DNA from: a virus
Strand: one strand, 5' to 3'
IMG/VR virus record: IMGVR_UViG_3300006072_000071
Span: 1 to 20,014 of that record
Length of the DNA stretch: 20,014 nucleotides
Shown here: positions 7,315 to 13,143 of the stretch, piece after piece
How positions within the stretch are numbered: position 1 is the first letter of the stretch
How the letters are laid out: the number at the start of each line of letters is the position of its first letter
Made by a program: the position numbers and the translations under genes
The notes under the pieces: model-generated
Told to the model about the DNA's origin: nothing
Database searches by the model: none
What the model saw: the letters and a program-made list of their open reading frames with translations, nothing else

Positions 7315-8240
7315 GCGTATGCCTCTTTGCCATAGATCATATGCTTGGCAGTCTCTAGCCCACGCTGTATCTGCTTCTCGCTCATGTCTCCGACATCTTT
7401 AACATCTATGCCAGCGTAGTTTAAGTAACGAAGATCAAATCCATACTTGCGTGAGAATCCCAGCATCTGCTCTGATGCTTTCTTTCCTGCCTGATCATTA
7501 TCAAATGCAGAGATAATGCTTGTTGCTCGACGCATCAACTTGCCCTGCTCTTCGCTAATGATTGCTCCAAAGGTAGCGATAGCGTTGTAGCCAAGACCAG
7601 TAAGACGAACAGCATCTAGCGGAGACTCAACAACCCATAAAGGTACAGACTCATCAAGAATCTTTACTCCAAAAACTGTCTTCGATTTCTTTACTCCTGG
7701 TGGATAGTTCTTAAAGAATCGTCCTGTTGCGCCCTTTTCTTGCCATCCCCAAAGAGAAAAATCATTGGGCTCTCTGATTGGCAAAATCCATGCGCTGTTC
7801 TTGGCATCCCAAAGAACTCCGTGGGCGTTCACTGCTTCGCGTGTGAGGAATCTCTTCTTGAGTTCTATCTCTGGGGCGTCTGTAAAGACCGCTAGGCGAG
7901 CCTCTGACATCCCAATAGGTTCTTCTGGTGTTACGTACTGAGGGAGGTCTCTAAGGCGCTGCAAAAGGGTATCTAAAGGTACTTCGCTCTTCTCTTTGAG
8001 GAAGTCTTGGATATCAAAGTGGTCAAGACCTTTTAAATCACGGACAAGGGTGTACATGTTGCCCTTATATCCACAAGAGAAACAGAGATGTACACCTGTC
8101 TCCAGATTAACCCACCATGATGGGCTGTGGTCATCACTGCCCGTGCGAGTCTTGTGCATAGGGCATAGTCCATTAACTTCGTTGCCTCTCTGGGCAACCA
8201 TGCTTACATCTAGGTTTAGTAAAACCTTTTCAACATCCAT
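7311..8240 (-). CDS. DnaG-like primase with CHC2 zinc finger and Toprim domain
   Basis: A 309-residue primase that would make RNA primers for the polymerase. The N-terminal CHC2 zinc finger is visible as CPMH (Cys26, His29) and CFSC (Cys53, Cys56) with the typical HSPSWWVNLETG strand between. The Toprim catalytic core shows the conserved Glu in LWVVESPLDAVRL (Glu205) and the DxD pair in IISAFDNDQAGKKA (Asp247, Asp249), followed by VKDVGD. It is about half the length of bacterial DnaG and lacks the C-terminal helicase-binding domain, as in many phage primases. Start ATG 8240 overlaps the helicase stop as TAATG, tying primase and helicase translation together. Confidence 0.95.
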   Translation of the reverse strand: MDVEKVLLNLDVSMVAQRGNEVNGLCPMHKTRTGSDDHSPSWWVNLETGVHLCFSCGYKGNMYTLVRDLKGLDHFDIQDFLKEKSEVPLDTLLQRLRDLPQYVTPEEPIGMSEARLAVFTDAPEIELKKRFLTREAVNAHGVLWDAKNSAWILPIREPNDFSLWGWQEKGATGRFFKNYPPGVKKSKTVFGVKILDESVPLWVVESPLDAVRLTGLGYNAIATFGAIISEEQGKLMRRATSIISAFDNDQAGKKASEQMLGFSRKYGFDLRYLNYAGIDVKDVGDMSEKQIQRGLETAKHMIYGKEAYA

Positions 8241-9493
8241 TAGCGATTAGCCATGTGCTTAAGACAGAATGAACACTTGGACATTTCATCTTCGTCATGG
8301 AAGCATCCTGTTTCCCAGTTCCATGTGATCGGTGTCTCTGTTGGTGGGCAGTTACGGCTTGAGACAATGCGAAGTTTTCTTACTTCTTCATCTTCTTCTA
8401 CAGGTTCTAATCCCAAGATAACGTCAGAATCTTGGAAGAACGAAGACGAGTAACCGATGGAATCAGCAGTCACTTTTCCACCGCGCATCTTCCATAGCAA
8501 AGTCTGTGTTGTAATAATTACGGGTTTGTTAATCTTCTGAGCCAAGCGCTTAAGACCACGAGTGATATTAGTAATTGCTTGAGGTGTATTCATTTCACCA
8601 GATATTTCATCAAGCATCAAATATACACCATCAACAAACACCACATCAGGTTTTGTCTGTTGGATCTTTGCTGCTAAAGATGACACTGTCAATCCATTAA
8701 CAGCATCTACAAGATGAAATGATTGCATATTTTCAATCTTGTTGAGGGAAGAAACATAGCGAGCATCTTCTGCTGGAGTTAACTTACCTCTACGCAAACG
8801 AGTGTGAGAGATATTTGCACGAATGGAGTCGTGTCGCTGTTGCTGTTCTTTGTTGTTCATCTCAAATGATTGAAACATAGGAACTTTACCTTGTTCATGA
8901 ATATTGATAGCAATCTTTAATGCGATCTGTGATTTACCAGTCTTTGGTGGTGCAATGATGGTGATCAATTGACCGCCCTGTAAACCAGCAGTTGCTTCAT
9001 CAATCTTTTCAAACCCTGTAGGTATACCTAAGAACTCTTGGTTCTTTAATGACTGGTATTCCTTGTACCGTTCTTCAACATTCTTTGACAAGTCCATCTC
9101 GTGAGTGCCGAGAACACCTTGTTCGTTAACACGAGTAAGAGTTCCCTCCATAGCAATGAGGGCTGCTTCATGGTTGTTTTCTTGCAGGTTCTCAATCGCT
9201 GCTTCCAGTCCTTGACGAGTAAGTAAATTGCGACGGAAGGTAACCATCGTGTCCAACAAGTAATCGATGGTGTCTTCAACATCTAATACTTTGTAATTGG
9301 GGTAGTGGTCTTTAACTACTACTGCTGTAGGTACTTCGTTGTATTCGTTGTAATGGGAGATAACAAATTCCCACACACGACGATTATCATCGTCAAGAAA
9401 CCAATTTGCTTTTACATCACGTTGAAGGGCGGGGATTATGTCTCTGTCACGAATGACTTTACTGACTAAACGGTGTTCATTATCTGCTGCCAT
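8240..9493 (-). CDS. dnaB: DnaB-like replicative helicase with C-terminal Cys/His tail
   Basis: A 417-residue hexameric helicase of the DnaB/RecA-fold type. An N-terminal helical domain (about 1-130, DnaB-N-like) is followed by the linker and ATPase core: LGIPTGFEKIDEATAGLQGG (155-174), Walker A IIAPPKTGKSQIA (179-191, Lys187), catalytic Glu211 in FQSFEMN, Walker B DVVFVDG (283-289) and the motif around VIITTQTLL. The gene has a very good ribosome site (GGAGGGG) before ATG 9493. Unusual is the C-terminus after the core: CFHDEDEMSKCSFCLKHMANR has Cys397, His399, Cys407, Cys410 and His413, a plausible extra zinc site. Loader, primase and SSB genes are close by on the same strand. Confidence 0.95.
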   Translation of the reverse strand: MAADNEHRLVSKVIRDRDIIPALQRDVKANWFLDDDNRRVWEFVISHYNEYNEVPTAVVVKDHYPNYKVLDVEDTIDYLLDTMVTFRRNLLTRQGLEAAIENLQENNHEAALIAMEGTLTRVNEQGVLGTHEMDLSKNVEERYKEYQSLKNQEFLGIPTGFEKIDEATAGLQGGQLITIIAPPKTGKSQIALKIAINIHEQGKVPMFQSFEMNNKEQQQRHDSIRANISHTRLRRGKLTPAEDARYVSSLNKIENMQSFHLVDAVNGLTVSSLAAKIQQTKPDVVFVDGVYLMLDEISGEMNTPQAITNITRGLKRLAQKINKPVIITTQTLLWKMRGGKVTADSIGYSSSFFQDSDVILGLEPVEEDEEVRKLRIVSSRNCPPTETPITWNWETGCFHDEDEMSKCSFCLKHMANR

Positions 9494-9503
9494 CGCGCCC
9501 CTC

Positions 9504-9920
9504 CTACAGGTTTTCTAGTTCTACTCCCCATGACCCGTACCGAGCGACTCTACCAGGTAAATCAATCACACCTTTAAAGTTTGCTCTGTAGGGAAGATCA
9601 TCAATAAAGTTATCGATGTCCGTATACAGTTCCGCGTAGTTAAACGGGTTTGCACCTCGTCTATCTAGCCTAGCCATAAAACTATCTAAATGTTGCTGAG
9701 TCCAGTCATCAGATTCATACGCTGCTAACTCTAATGACAGACCATATTTATTTCCTAAATCCCACAACTGCTTCAATGCTAACGCATTAAGTCTTGTTAT
9801 CTTTCTTTCTTGTGTAGTCCTAAGTAATTTTTTTGTATCCACCATCTCGCTGACAGCCACAACATCAATAAGGACAATAATGCGAGGAGGCGTTTCGTTC
9901 GAGATGTCACCATTTTTCAT
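9504..9920 (-). CDS. Unknown replication-cluster protein
   Basis: A 138-residue protein between the SWIM and helicase genes, start ATG 9920 overlapping the previous stop as ATGA. The first strand (PPRIIVLIDVVAVSEM) looks like the opening strand of an alpha/beta fold and is followed by a helical region (LNALALKQLWDLGNKYGLSL). The C-terminal third is rich in aromatic and charged residues (NPFNYAELYTDIDNFIDDLP; KGVIDLPGRVARYGSWGVEL). The leading IDVVAV superficially recalls HAD phosphatases, but the second catalytic Asp is missing, and I do not assign that family. The position suggests a function with the helicase and loader. Confidence 0.75.
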   Translation of the reverse strand: MKNGDISNETPPRIIVLIDVVAVSEMVDTKKLLRTTQERKITRLNALALKQLWDLGNKYGLSLELAAYESDDWTQQHLDSFMARLDRRGANPFNYAELYTDIDNFIDDLPYRANFKGVIDLPGRVARYGSWGVELENL

Positions 9921-10225
9921 ATAACCTCAATAGTAGAGTACTTTAAAATCAACTCTCTAAAGCGTACTGGATCATCAATTGCATCAGCAACAACTTCTTC
10001 ACTTACACCTTTAGGAATGCTGATTGCGTAATGACCATTGTTAATTCTGCTCTTAATGTTTACATACTGGGTGTGCTTGCATGATCCGCGCTTCTTCCAC
10101 ACAGGGCATGTGCATCTGGTGTCTTTACTTTCAGTGTCAATCTCGACCTCAAAAACCCCAGCACCTTGAGGAGATATGAACAGTTGAATTGTCCGCCAAC
10201 TGGTATCCATACTCATCCCCTTCAT
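9917..10225 (-). CDS. SWIM zinc-finger protein
   Basis: A 102-residue protein with a textbook SWIM motif CxCx(n)CxH: Cys38-Thr-Cys40-PVWKKRGSCKH with Cys49 and His51. SWIM fingers bind DNA or mediate protein contacts; in eukaryotes and archaea some partner with recombinases of the RecA/Rad51 family. The N-terminal strand region (RTIQLFISPQGAGVFEVEID) and the helical C-terminus (VVADAIDDPVRFRELILKYS) flank the finger. ATG 10225 overlaps the helicase-loader stop as ATGA; in-frame Met4 or Met6 are alternative starts. It sits between loader and DnaB, so a role in helicase loading or in recombination is possible but not shown. Confidence 0.85.
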   Translation of the reverse strand: MKGMSMDTSWRTIQLFISPQGAGVFEVEIDTESKDTRCTCPVWKKRGSCKHTQYVNIKSRINNGHYAISIPKGVSEEVVADAIDDPVRFRELILKYSTIEVI

Positions 10226-10938
10226 TCTTGGCCTCGTCGATCTGAGCCAACGATGGGAACTCGTACAAAGGCTTCTTGGGCAAAACTTGCCATAGCCTCT
10301 GAGTAGTTTGCTTCCCAGTTCTCAAGTTTAACATTTGTCGTCACAATTGTTGGTAAAGCCTTGTCATATCTCAAACGAAGAATTTCATCAAAAGAAGCAT
10401 CGTCATACTTTGAACCGTACTCTTTGCCTAGATCATCGATGATAAGAATTCGCACATTTAACCAGTCAAACCGAGATCTTCCATGTAAGCCATCAATTCG
10501 GTCAGTAACACTGTGGTCAGTTTCCTGGTCAAAGGTTGACTTCTTTAGTGAGAGAAACTCTGGGTAAGTTAAGTAGTGGATAGGGCGAAAACTCATACCA
10601 AAATCAGAGTTCTTAATTCCAAAGGCATGGCACAAAGCCGCATCATCATCAGGAAGTCTGCGGATAACTTCCATGGCTGCAACAACTGCGTGAGTTGTCT
10701 TACCGATACCAGGCCCTCCGTCAAGGAGAAGACCAACGCCAGTAGTTCCTAAGTTCCCAATGTTCTTAATGACTTGGCCTTCAATAACCATGTCAATCCA
10801 ATCACTGATCTCTGCTGGAAAATATCCAGCCTTTTCAATGATGTCGCTAGGTTCTAAGCCTAGAAATCGTGTTGGGATATTAGAGGTGCGAAGTAACCAG
10901 TGCCTCTTCAAAGAAGAGAGTTGAGTGATGTCGTACAT
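10222..10938 (-). CDS. DnaC/IstB-type AAA+ ATPase, likely helicase loader
   Basis: A 238-residue AAA+ protein. Walker A is GGPGIGKTT (74-82, Lys80), Walker B RILIIDDLGKEYG (163-175, Asp168/Asp169), and the sensor-1 segment is PTIVTTNVKLENW (196-208); the end carries FVRVPIVGSDRR (224-235) with candidate arginine finger residues. The DDLGxE and TTN signatures are typical of DnaC and IstB ATPases. The missing transposase context and the neighbouring DnaB-like helicase and initiator-like gene argue for a helicase loader comparable with DnaC or lambda P in function. The preceding stop abuts the start exactly (TAAATG). The N-terminal 55 residues, where DnaC contacts DnaB, are unlike characterised loaders. 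Confidence 0.88.
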   Translation of the reverse strand: MYDITQLSSLKRHWLLRTSNIPTRFLGLEPSDIIEKAGYFPAEISDWIDMVIEGQVIKNIGNLGTTGVGLLLDGGPGIGKTTHAVVAAMEVIRRLPDDDAALCHAFGIKNSDFGMSFRPIHYLTYPEFLSLKKSTFDQETDHSVTDRIDGLHGRSRFDWLNVRILIIDDLGKEYGSKYDDASFDEILRLRYDKALPTIVTTNVKLENWEANYSEAMASFAQEAFVRVPIVGSDRRGQE

Positions 10939-11217
10939 TTACGCCTTAAAGGTTAGTTCGCCAGCAAATGAAACTACTTTGCCTGCAGCGTCAACTTTCT
11001 CTCCAGCAATCATCTTCACGCTTTTACGAGGAGTTAGTTCAAGAACCTTTGATTTAATCCAACGCTTACCTGCTGATGCGTTTTTCCATGCAGTTGACAA
11101 AATGATTTCAGCAGTTCCATCTTCTCCTACCACAGAGACAAATGCCATCCATCCTCCACCTTGTTCTGTGTTGAGTGTGAGATCTGCGGTGAACTTCTTA
11201 GTTACTTTCTTAGCCAT
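10939..11217 (-). CDS. Small basic beta-rich protein, unknown function
   Basis: A 92-residue protein starting MAKKVTKKFTADL at ATG 11217, which has a strong GAGGAG four bases upstream. A longer in-frame extension to 11448 exists but overlaps the end of the upstream initiator-like gene out of frame, and is not credible. The protein is Lys-rich with alternating hydrophobics (GGGWMAFVSVVGEDGTAEII, KRWIKSKVLELTPRKSVKMI, KVVSFAGELTF), suggesting several beta strands; an OB-like or nucleic-acid-binding fold is conceivable. It lies between the initiator-like and loader genes. No family recognised. Confidence 0.82.
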   Translation of the reverse strand: MAKKVTKKFTADLTLNTEQGGGWMAFVSVVGEDGTAEIILSTAWKNASAGKRWIKSKVLELTPRKSVKMIAGEKVDAAGKVVSFAGELTFKA

Positions 11218-11294
11218 GTTGCTCCTCGTGTTATTAAGTGTGTTGCTGCTGATGTAATTAAAACTACTAATACGTATCCAAATACTTCTCTCAT
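11202..11294 (-). CDS. 30-residue single-pass membrane micro-protein
   Basis: A very short gene that overlaps both neighbours: ATG 11294 overlaps the initiator-like stop as ATGA, and its TAA at 11204..11202 lies 16 bases inside the following gene. It has an excellent ribosome site, AAAGGAG (11302-11308), seven bases before the ATG and inside the previous gene. The product (MREVFGYVLVVLITSAATHL at 1-20) has about 18 hydrophobic residues followed by a positively charged end (TRGATWLRK), as for a short transmembrane protein. It also carries the ribosome site of the next gene, so it could serve mainly as a coupling frame. Its reality rests on the ribosome site and overlap geometry. Confidence 0.6.
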   Translation of the reverse strand: MREVFGYVLVVLITSAATHLITRGATWLRK

Positions 11295-12268
11295 TTGTTT
11301 GCTCCTTTGAGCCGCAATTCGTGGCGTTGCATCTGTGCACGACCTGACATGGTGTTTTGGAATGTGCGACCATCGCTGGCAGTGAGGACACTAGCAGATG
11401 CTTTTGGAGTTTCGTCAAACTCTTTGCTGGCGATCCGTGGAAGACCAAGGTTCTGGCGTGCTTGGTTCATCTTGGTTCGAAACGATGCAAGGAAGCGCTT
11501 GTACAAATACGGAGCCTCATCTCCAACGTCTGTAAAGTTGCGTTCATCCGCCATGAAGAGGCGGAGAAGTTCTAACTCTAGGAGTGGTGTGGTTTGGTAT
11601 TGGGTTCTGAACTTGGCAAGGGCTCCTGAGAGTTGCTTGACGTTGACTGTTCCTGGTAGGAGTGGGAACTTCTTGCCAACTCTGTAAGAGAACTCAGCAG
11701 CGACGTCCATGGCAGTCCACTCATGCTCTGGTCGCTTTCCACGGGTTCTTGGATCGTTCTTTCGGATCTTAGGCTGTGGCGCATCCCTGTCCTCAACAAG
11801 GCCAAAGCCTGCAAGATCTTCGCCATCGTCGTAGCCTTTCATTGGGATAAGGATTTCCCTTCGAATCTTTGATTCAGAATATTTTAATTTATTACTATTT
11901 GTAGTATTACTACTAGGTACTAGTTGTATATCTGTAATATTACTATCTGAACTATTGATCACCTTATCAGGTGAGGATGGGTAATCTACTGTCAGTTCAG
12001 ATGGGTAATCTACCGTCAGTTGGTAGACGTTCTTGCCCTTGTATCCGTTGGCTCTTTTGGTGTTGACCACGGTCAAGAACCCCTTGGCTTGTAGGGCTTT
12101 AATGGCATCTCTAACGGTTCTGTCACTAGATTTGCCAGTCTGACTACCCAACTCGGCTACAGAGGCCTGTAAACGGCCGTCAGCGCCCGAATTCAGGCAC
12201 ATAAAGGCCAGGAGTCGGAACTGGTAATCGGTGATGTCAGCGGAATAAGCGCCCTCAGGGATTTGCAC
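11291..12268 (-). CDS. Winged-helix replication initiator-like protein
   Basis: A 325-residue protein starting at GTG 12268 (GTG CAA ATC), with AGGAG about 12 bases upstream. The N-terminal domain (about 1-95) is a winged helix: ITDYQFRLLAFMCLNSGADG, then SVAELGSQTGKSSDRTVRDA and LQAKGFLTVV, as in phage replication initiators and DnaD-like or RepA-type proteins. Next come two copies of LTVDYPS, then a Ser/Asn/Thr-rich linker (about 99-130), and a C-terminal helical domain (about 180-285: WTAMDVAAEFSYRVGKKFP, then ELELLRLFMADERNF). Two-domain initiator with linker, followed by a DnaC-like loader gene, is the O-P arrangement of lambda. The linker-coding DNA is AT-rich with repeats and may be the origin. 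The initiator role is inferred; a plain transcription regulator cannot be excluded. Confidence 0.7.
   Translation of the reverse strand: MQIPEGAYSADITDYQFRLLAFMCLNSGADGRLQASVAELGSQTGKSSDRTVRDAIKALQAKGFLTVVNTKRANGYKGKNVYQLTVDYPSELTVDYPSSPDKVINSSDSNITDIQLVPSSNTTNSNKLKYSESKIRREILIPMKGYDDGEDLAGFGLVEDRDAPQPKIRKNDPRTRGKRPEHEWTAMDVAAEFSYRVGKKFPLLPGTVNVKQLSGALAKFRTQYQTTPLLELELLRLFMADERNFTDVGDEAPYLYKRFLASFRTKMNQARQNLGLPRIASKEFDETPKASASVLTASDGRTFQNTMSGRAQMQRHELRLKGANK
11878..11974 (-). other. Candidate replication origin: AT-rich, repeat-bearing linker of the initiator gene
   Basis: This stretch is much richer in A and T than its surroundings. It contains three direct copies of TATTACTA on the plus strand (11890-11897, 11905-11912, 11938-11945), an inverted repeat GTAGTA-T-TACTAC (11901-11913) and a hairpin TCACCT-TATC-AGGTGA (11959-11974). 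A 24-base tandem repeat follows immediately. In the protein it encodes only a Ser/Asn/Thr linker, so the DNA sequence is freer to carry signals. The layout parallels lambda, where iterons and an AT-rich element lie within the O gene. The function is inferred. Confidence 0.4.
11976..12021 (-). repeat. 24-base tandem duplication in the initiator-like gene
   Basis: Two copies of a 22-base unit, 11976-11997 and 12000-12021, differ at one position (T/C) and repeat with a period of 24. In the protein they give two successive LTVDYPS segments. The period keeps the frame. It may be a recent slippage duplication or a pair of binding sites next to the AT-rich region. Confidence 0.85.
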
Positions 12269-12277
12269 GGGCGCAGA

Positions 12278-12862
12278 CTACTCCTCAAACGGGTCGATGT
12301 CGTTGCGACCTTCTAGGTTGTCCAGGTGAGCGTTGACTTCTTCGGTGAGCAGGGTTACCACCTTGGTGGTGATGTAGCCAGCCAACAAGTCCACAAGGCT
12401 CATGAAGGTGTCTTCGATCGCCTCCAGGATTTCGTCCTCATCAAGGTCTGGATCGCCATGGTCAATCTCAATCACATCTAATCCGTCCATGATGTTCCAT
12501 GTCTCTGCCCCATAGTCTTCTACGGAGTGTAGGACTGTGTGAGACTCTGGACTGTCATCCCATACGATGGCAAGAACGTCATCAGGTATGTTGATCATCT
12601 TTACAACCTCTTTGATGGGGTTGTTTACCTTAGTAAAGTTCTTTGATCCGCTAAGGACAACATTTGTAAAGTCGCTGTTCTCTGAGAAATAGGCGTGAAA
12701 CTCTAGGCCGTGTTTTTTAATGACATTCCATACGCTTTCAACAAATAACTTGTTAGAAGTGATTGGAAAAAGAATAAAAGGATCGTCATACATAAGGACG
12801 AGTTCTTCAAGTCCTTCTGTCACATCGATGTTTTGAAAAGATACTACCGATATTCTTCTCAT
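12278..12862 (-). CDS. Acidic protein of unknown function
   Basis: A 194-residue protein beginning MRRISVVSFQNIDVTEGLEE. The N-terminal half looks like an alpha/beta domain with alternating strands (RISVVSF, FILFPIT, LEFHAYF, NVVLSGS) and helices. The C-terminal half is strongly acidic (EIDHGDPDLDEDEILEAIED) followed by a hydrophobic helix (FMSLVDLLAGYITTKVVTLL) and an acidic end (NDIDPFEE). ATG 12862 overlaps the stop of the membrane-protein gene as ATGA. It is the last gene before the initiator-like gene and may be an early regulatory or replication factor. No family recognised, and no DNA-binding motif visible. Confidence 0.78.
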   Translation of the reverse strand: MRRISVVSFQNIDVTEGLEELVLMYDDPFILFPITSNKLFVESVWNVIKKHGLEFHAYFSENSDFTNVVLSGSKNFTKVNNPIKEVVKMINIPDDVLAIVWDDSPESHTVLHSVEDYGAETWNIMDGLDVIEIDHGDPDLDEDEILEAIEDTFMSLVDLLAGYITTKVVTLLTEEVNAHLDNLEGRNDIDPFEE

Positions 12863-13134
12863 AGGCGTGGCAACTGTCGACGCGCTTCAAAGACAACAGG
12901 CTTATTGAGGTACTTGTTAATCATCAAAGATAAGAATGATGCTGCAGGTACTGCAACAACTAATTTAAGATCCCAATATTTGAGAAGATAAAGTGCGCCA
13001 AGACTTAACGGCATTGGTAGGAGTTTATTAAGAAACGATTTATCTACAATTACGTAGGTAATCAAATCTAAAAACTCAATGGCGTATGTAACTGCCATTC
13101 CTGTAAGAATTACGGAGATTAGTAAGTTGACCAT
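12859..13134 (-). CDS. Small multi-pass membrane protein
   Basis: A 91-residue hydrophobic protein with three likely transmembrane segments: about 3-30 (VNLLISVILTGMAVTYAIEF onward), 38-54 (LLPMPLSLGALYLLKYW) and 56-72 (LKLVVAVPAASFLSLMI), with a basic C-terminus (NKPVVFEARRQLPRL). It follows the tail protein I gene by nine bases with only a weak ribosome site. Size and topology are compatible with a holin, and lysis genes often sit near tail genes, but no endolysin is visible in this window, so I leave the function open. It marks the junction of structural and replication modules. Confidence 0.75.
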   Translation of the reverse strand: MVNLLISVILTGMAVTYAIEFLDLITYVIVDKSFLNKLLPMPLSLGALYLLKYWDLKLVVAVPAASFLSLMINKYLNKPVVFEARRQLPRL

Positions 13135-13143
13135 GTCCGCATA

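Noticed and set aside
9504-9920. HAD phosphatase or polynucleotide kinase assignment
   Set aside because: The opening strand has only one of the two catalytic Asp residues, and no downstream HAD motifs are visible.
11218-11448. N-terminal extension of the 92-residue basic protein
   Set aside because: It overlaps the C-terminal coding region of the initiator-like gene and reads as low-information sequence; ATG 11217 has GAGGAG.
11295-11687. 130-codon open frame on the plus strand opposite the initiator-like gene
   Set aside because: Composition is that of an antisense shadow (Arg/Ser/Cys-rich, no motif), no ribosome site was seen, and the opposite strand carries a protein with recognisable domains.
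12859-13134. Holin call
   Set aside because: Size and hydrophobicity fit, but there is no endolysin or other lysis gene in the window and no specific sequence motif.
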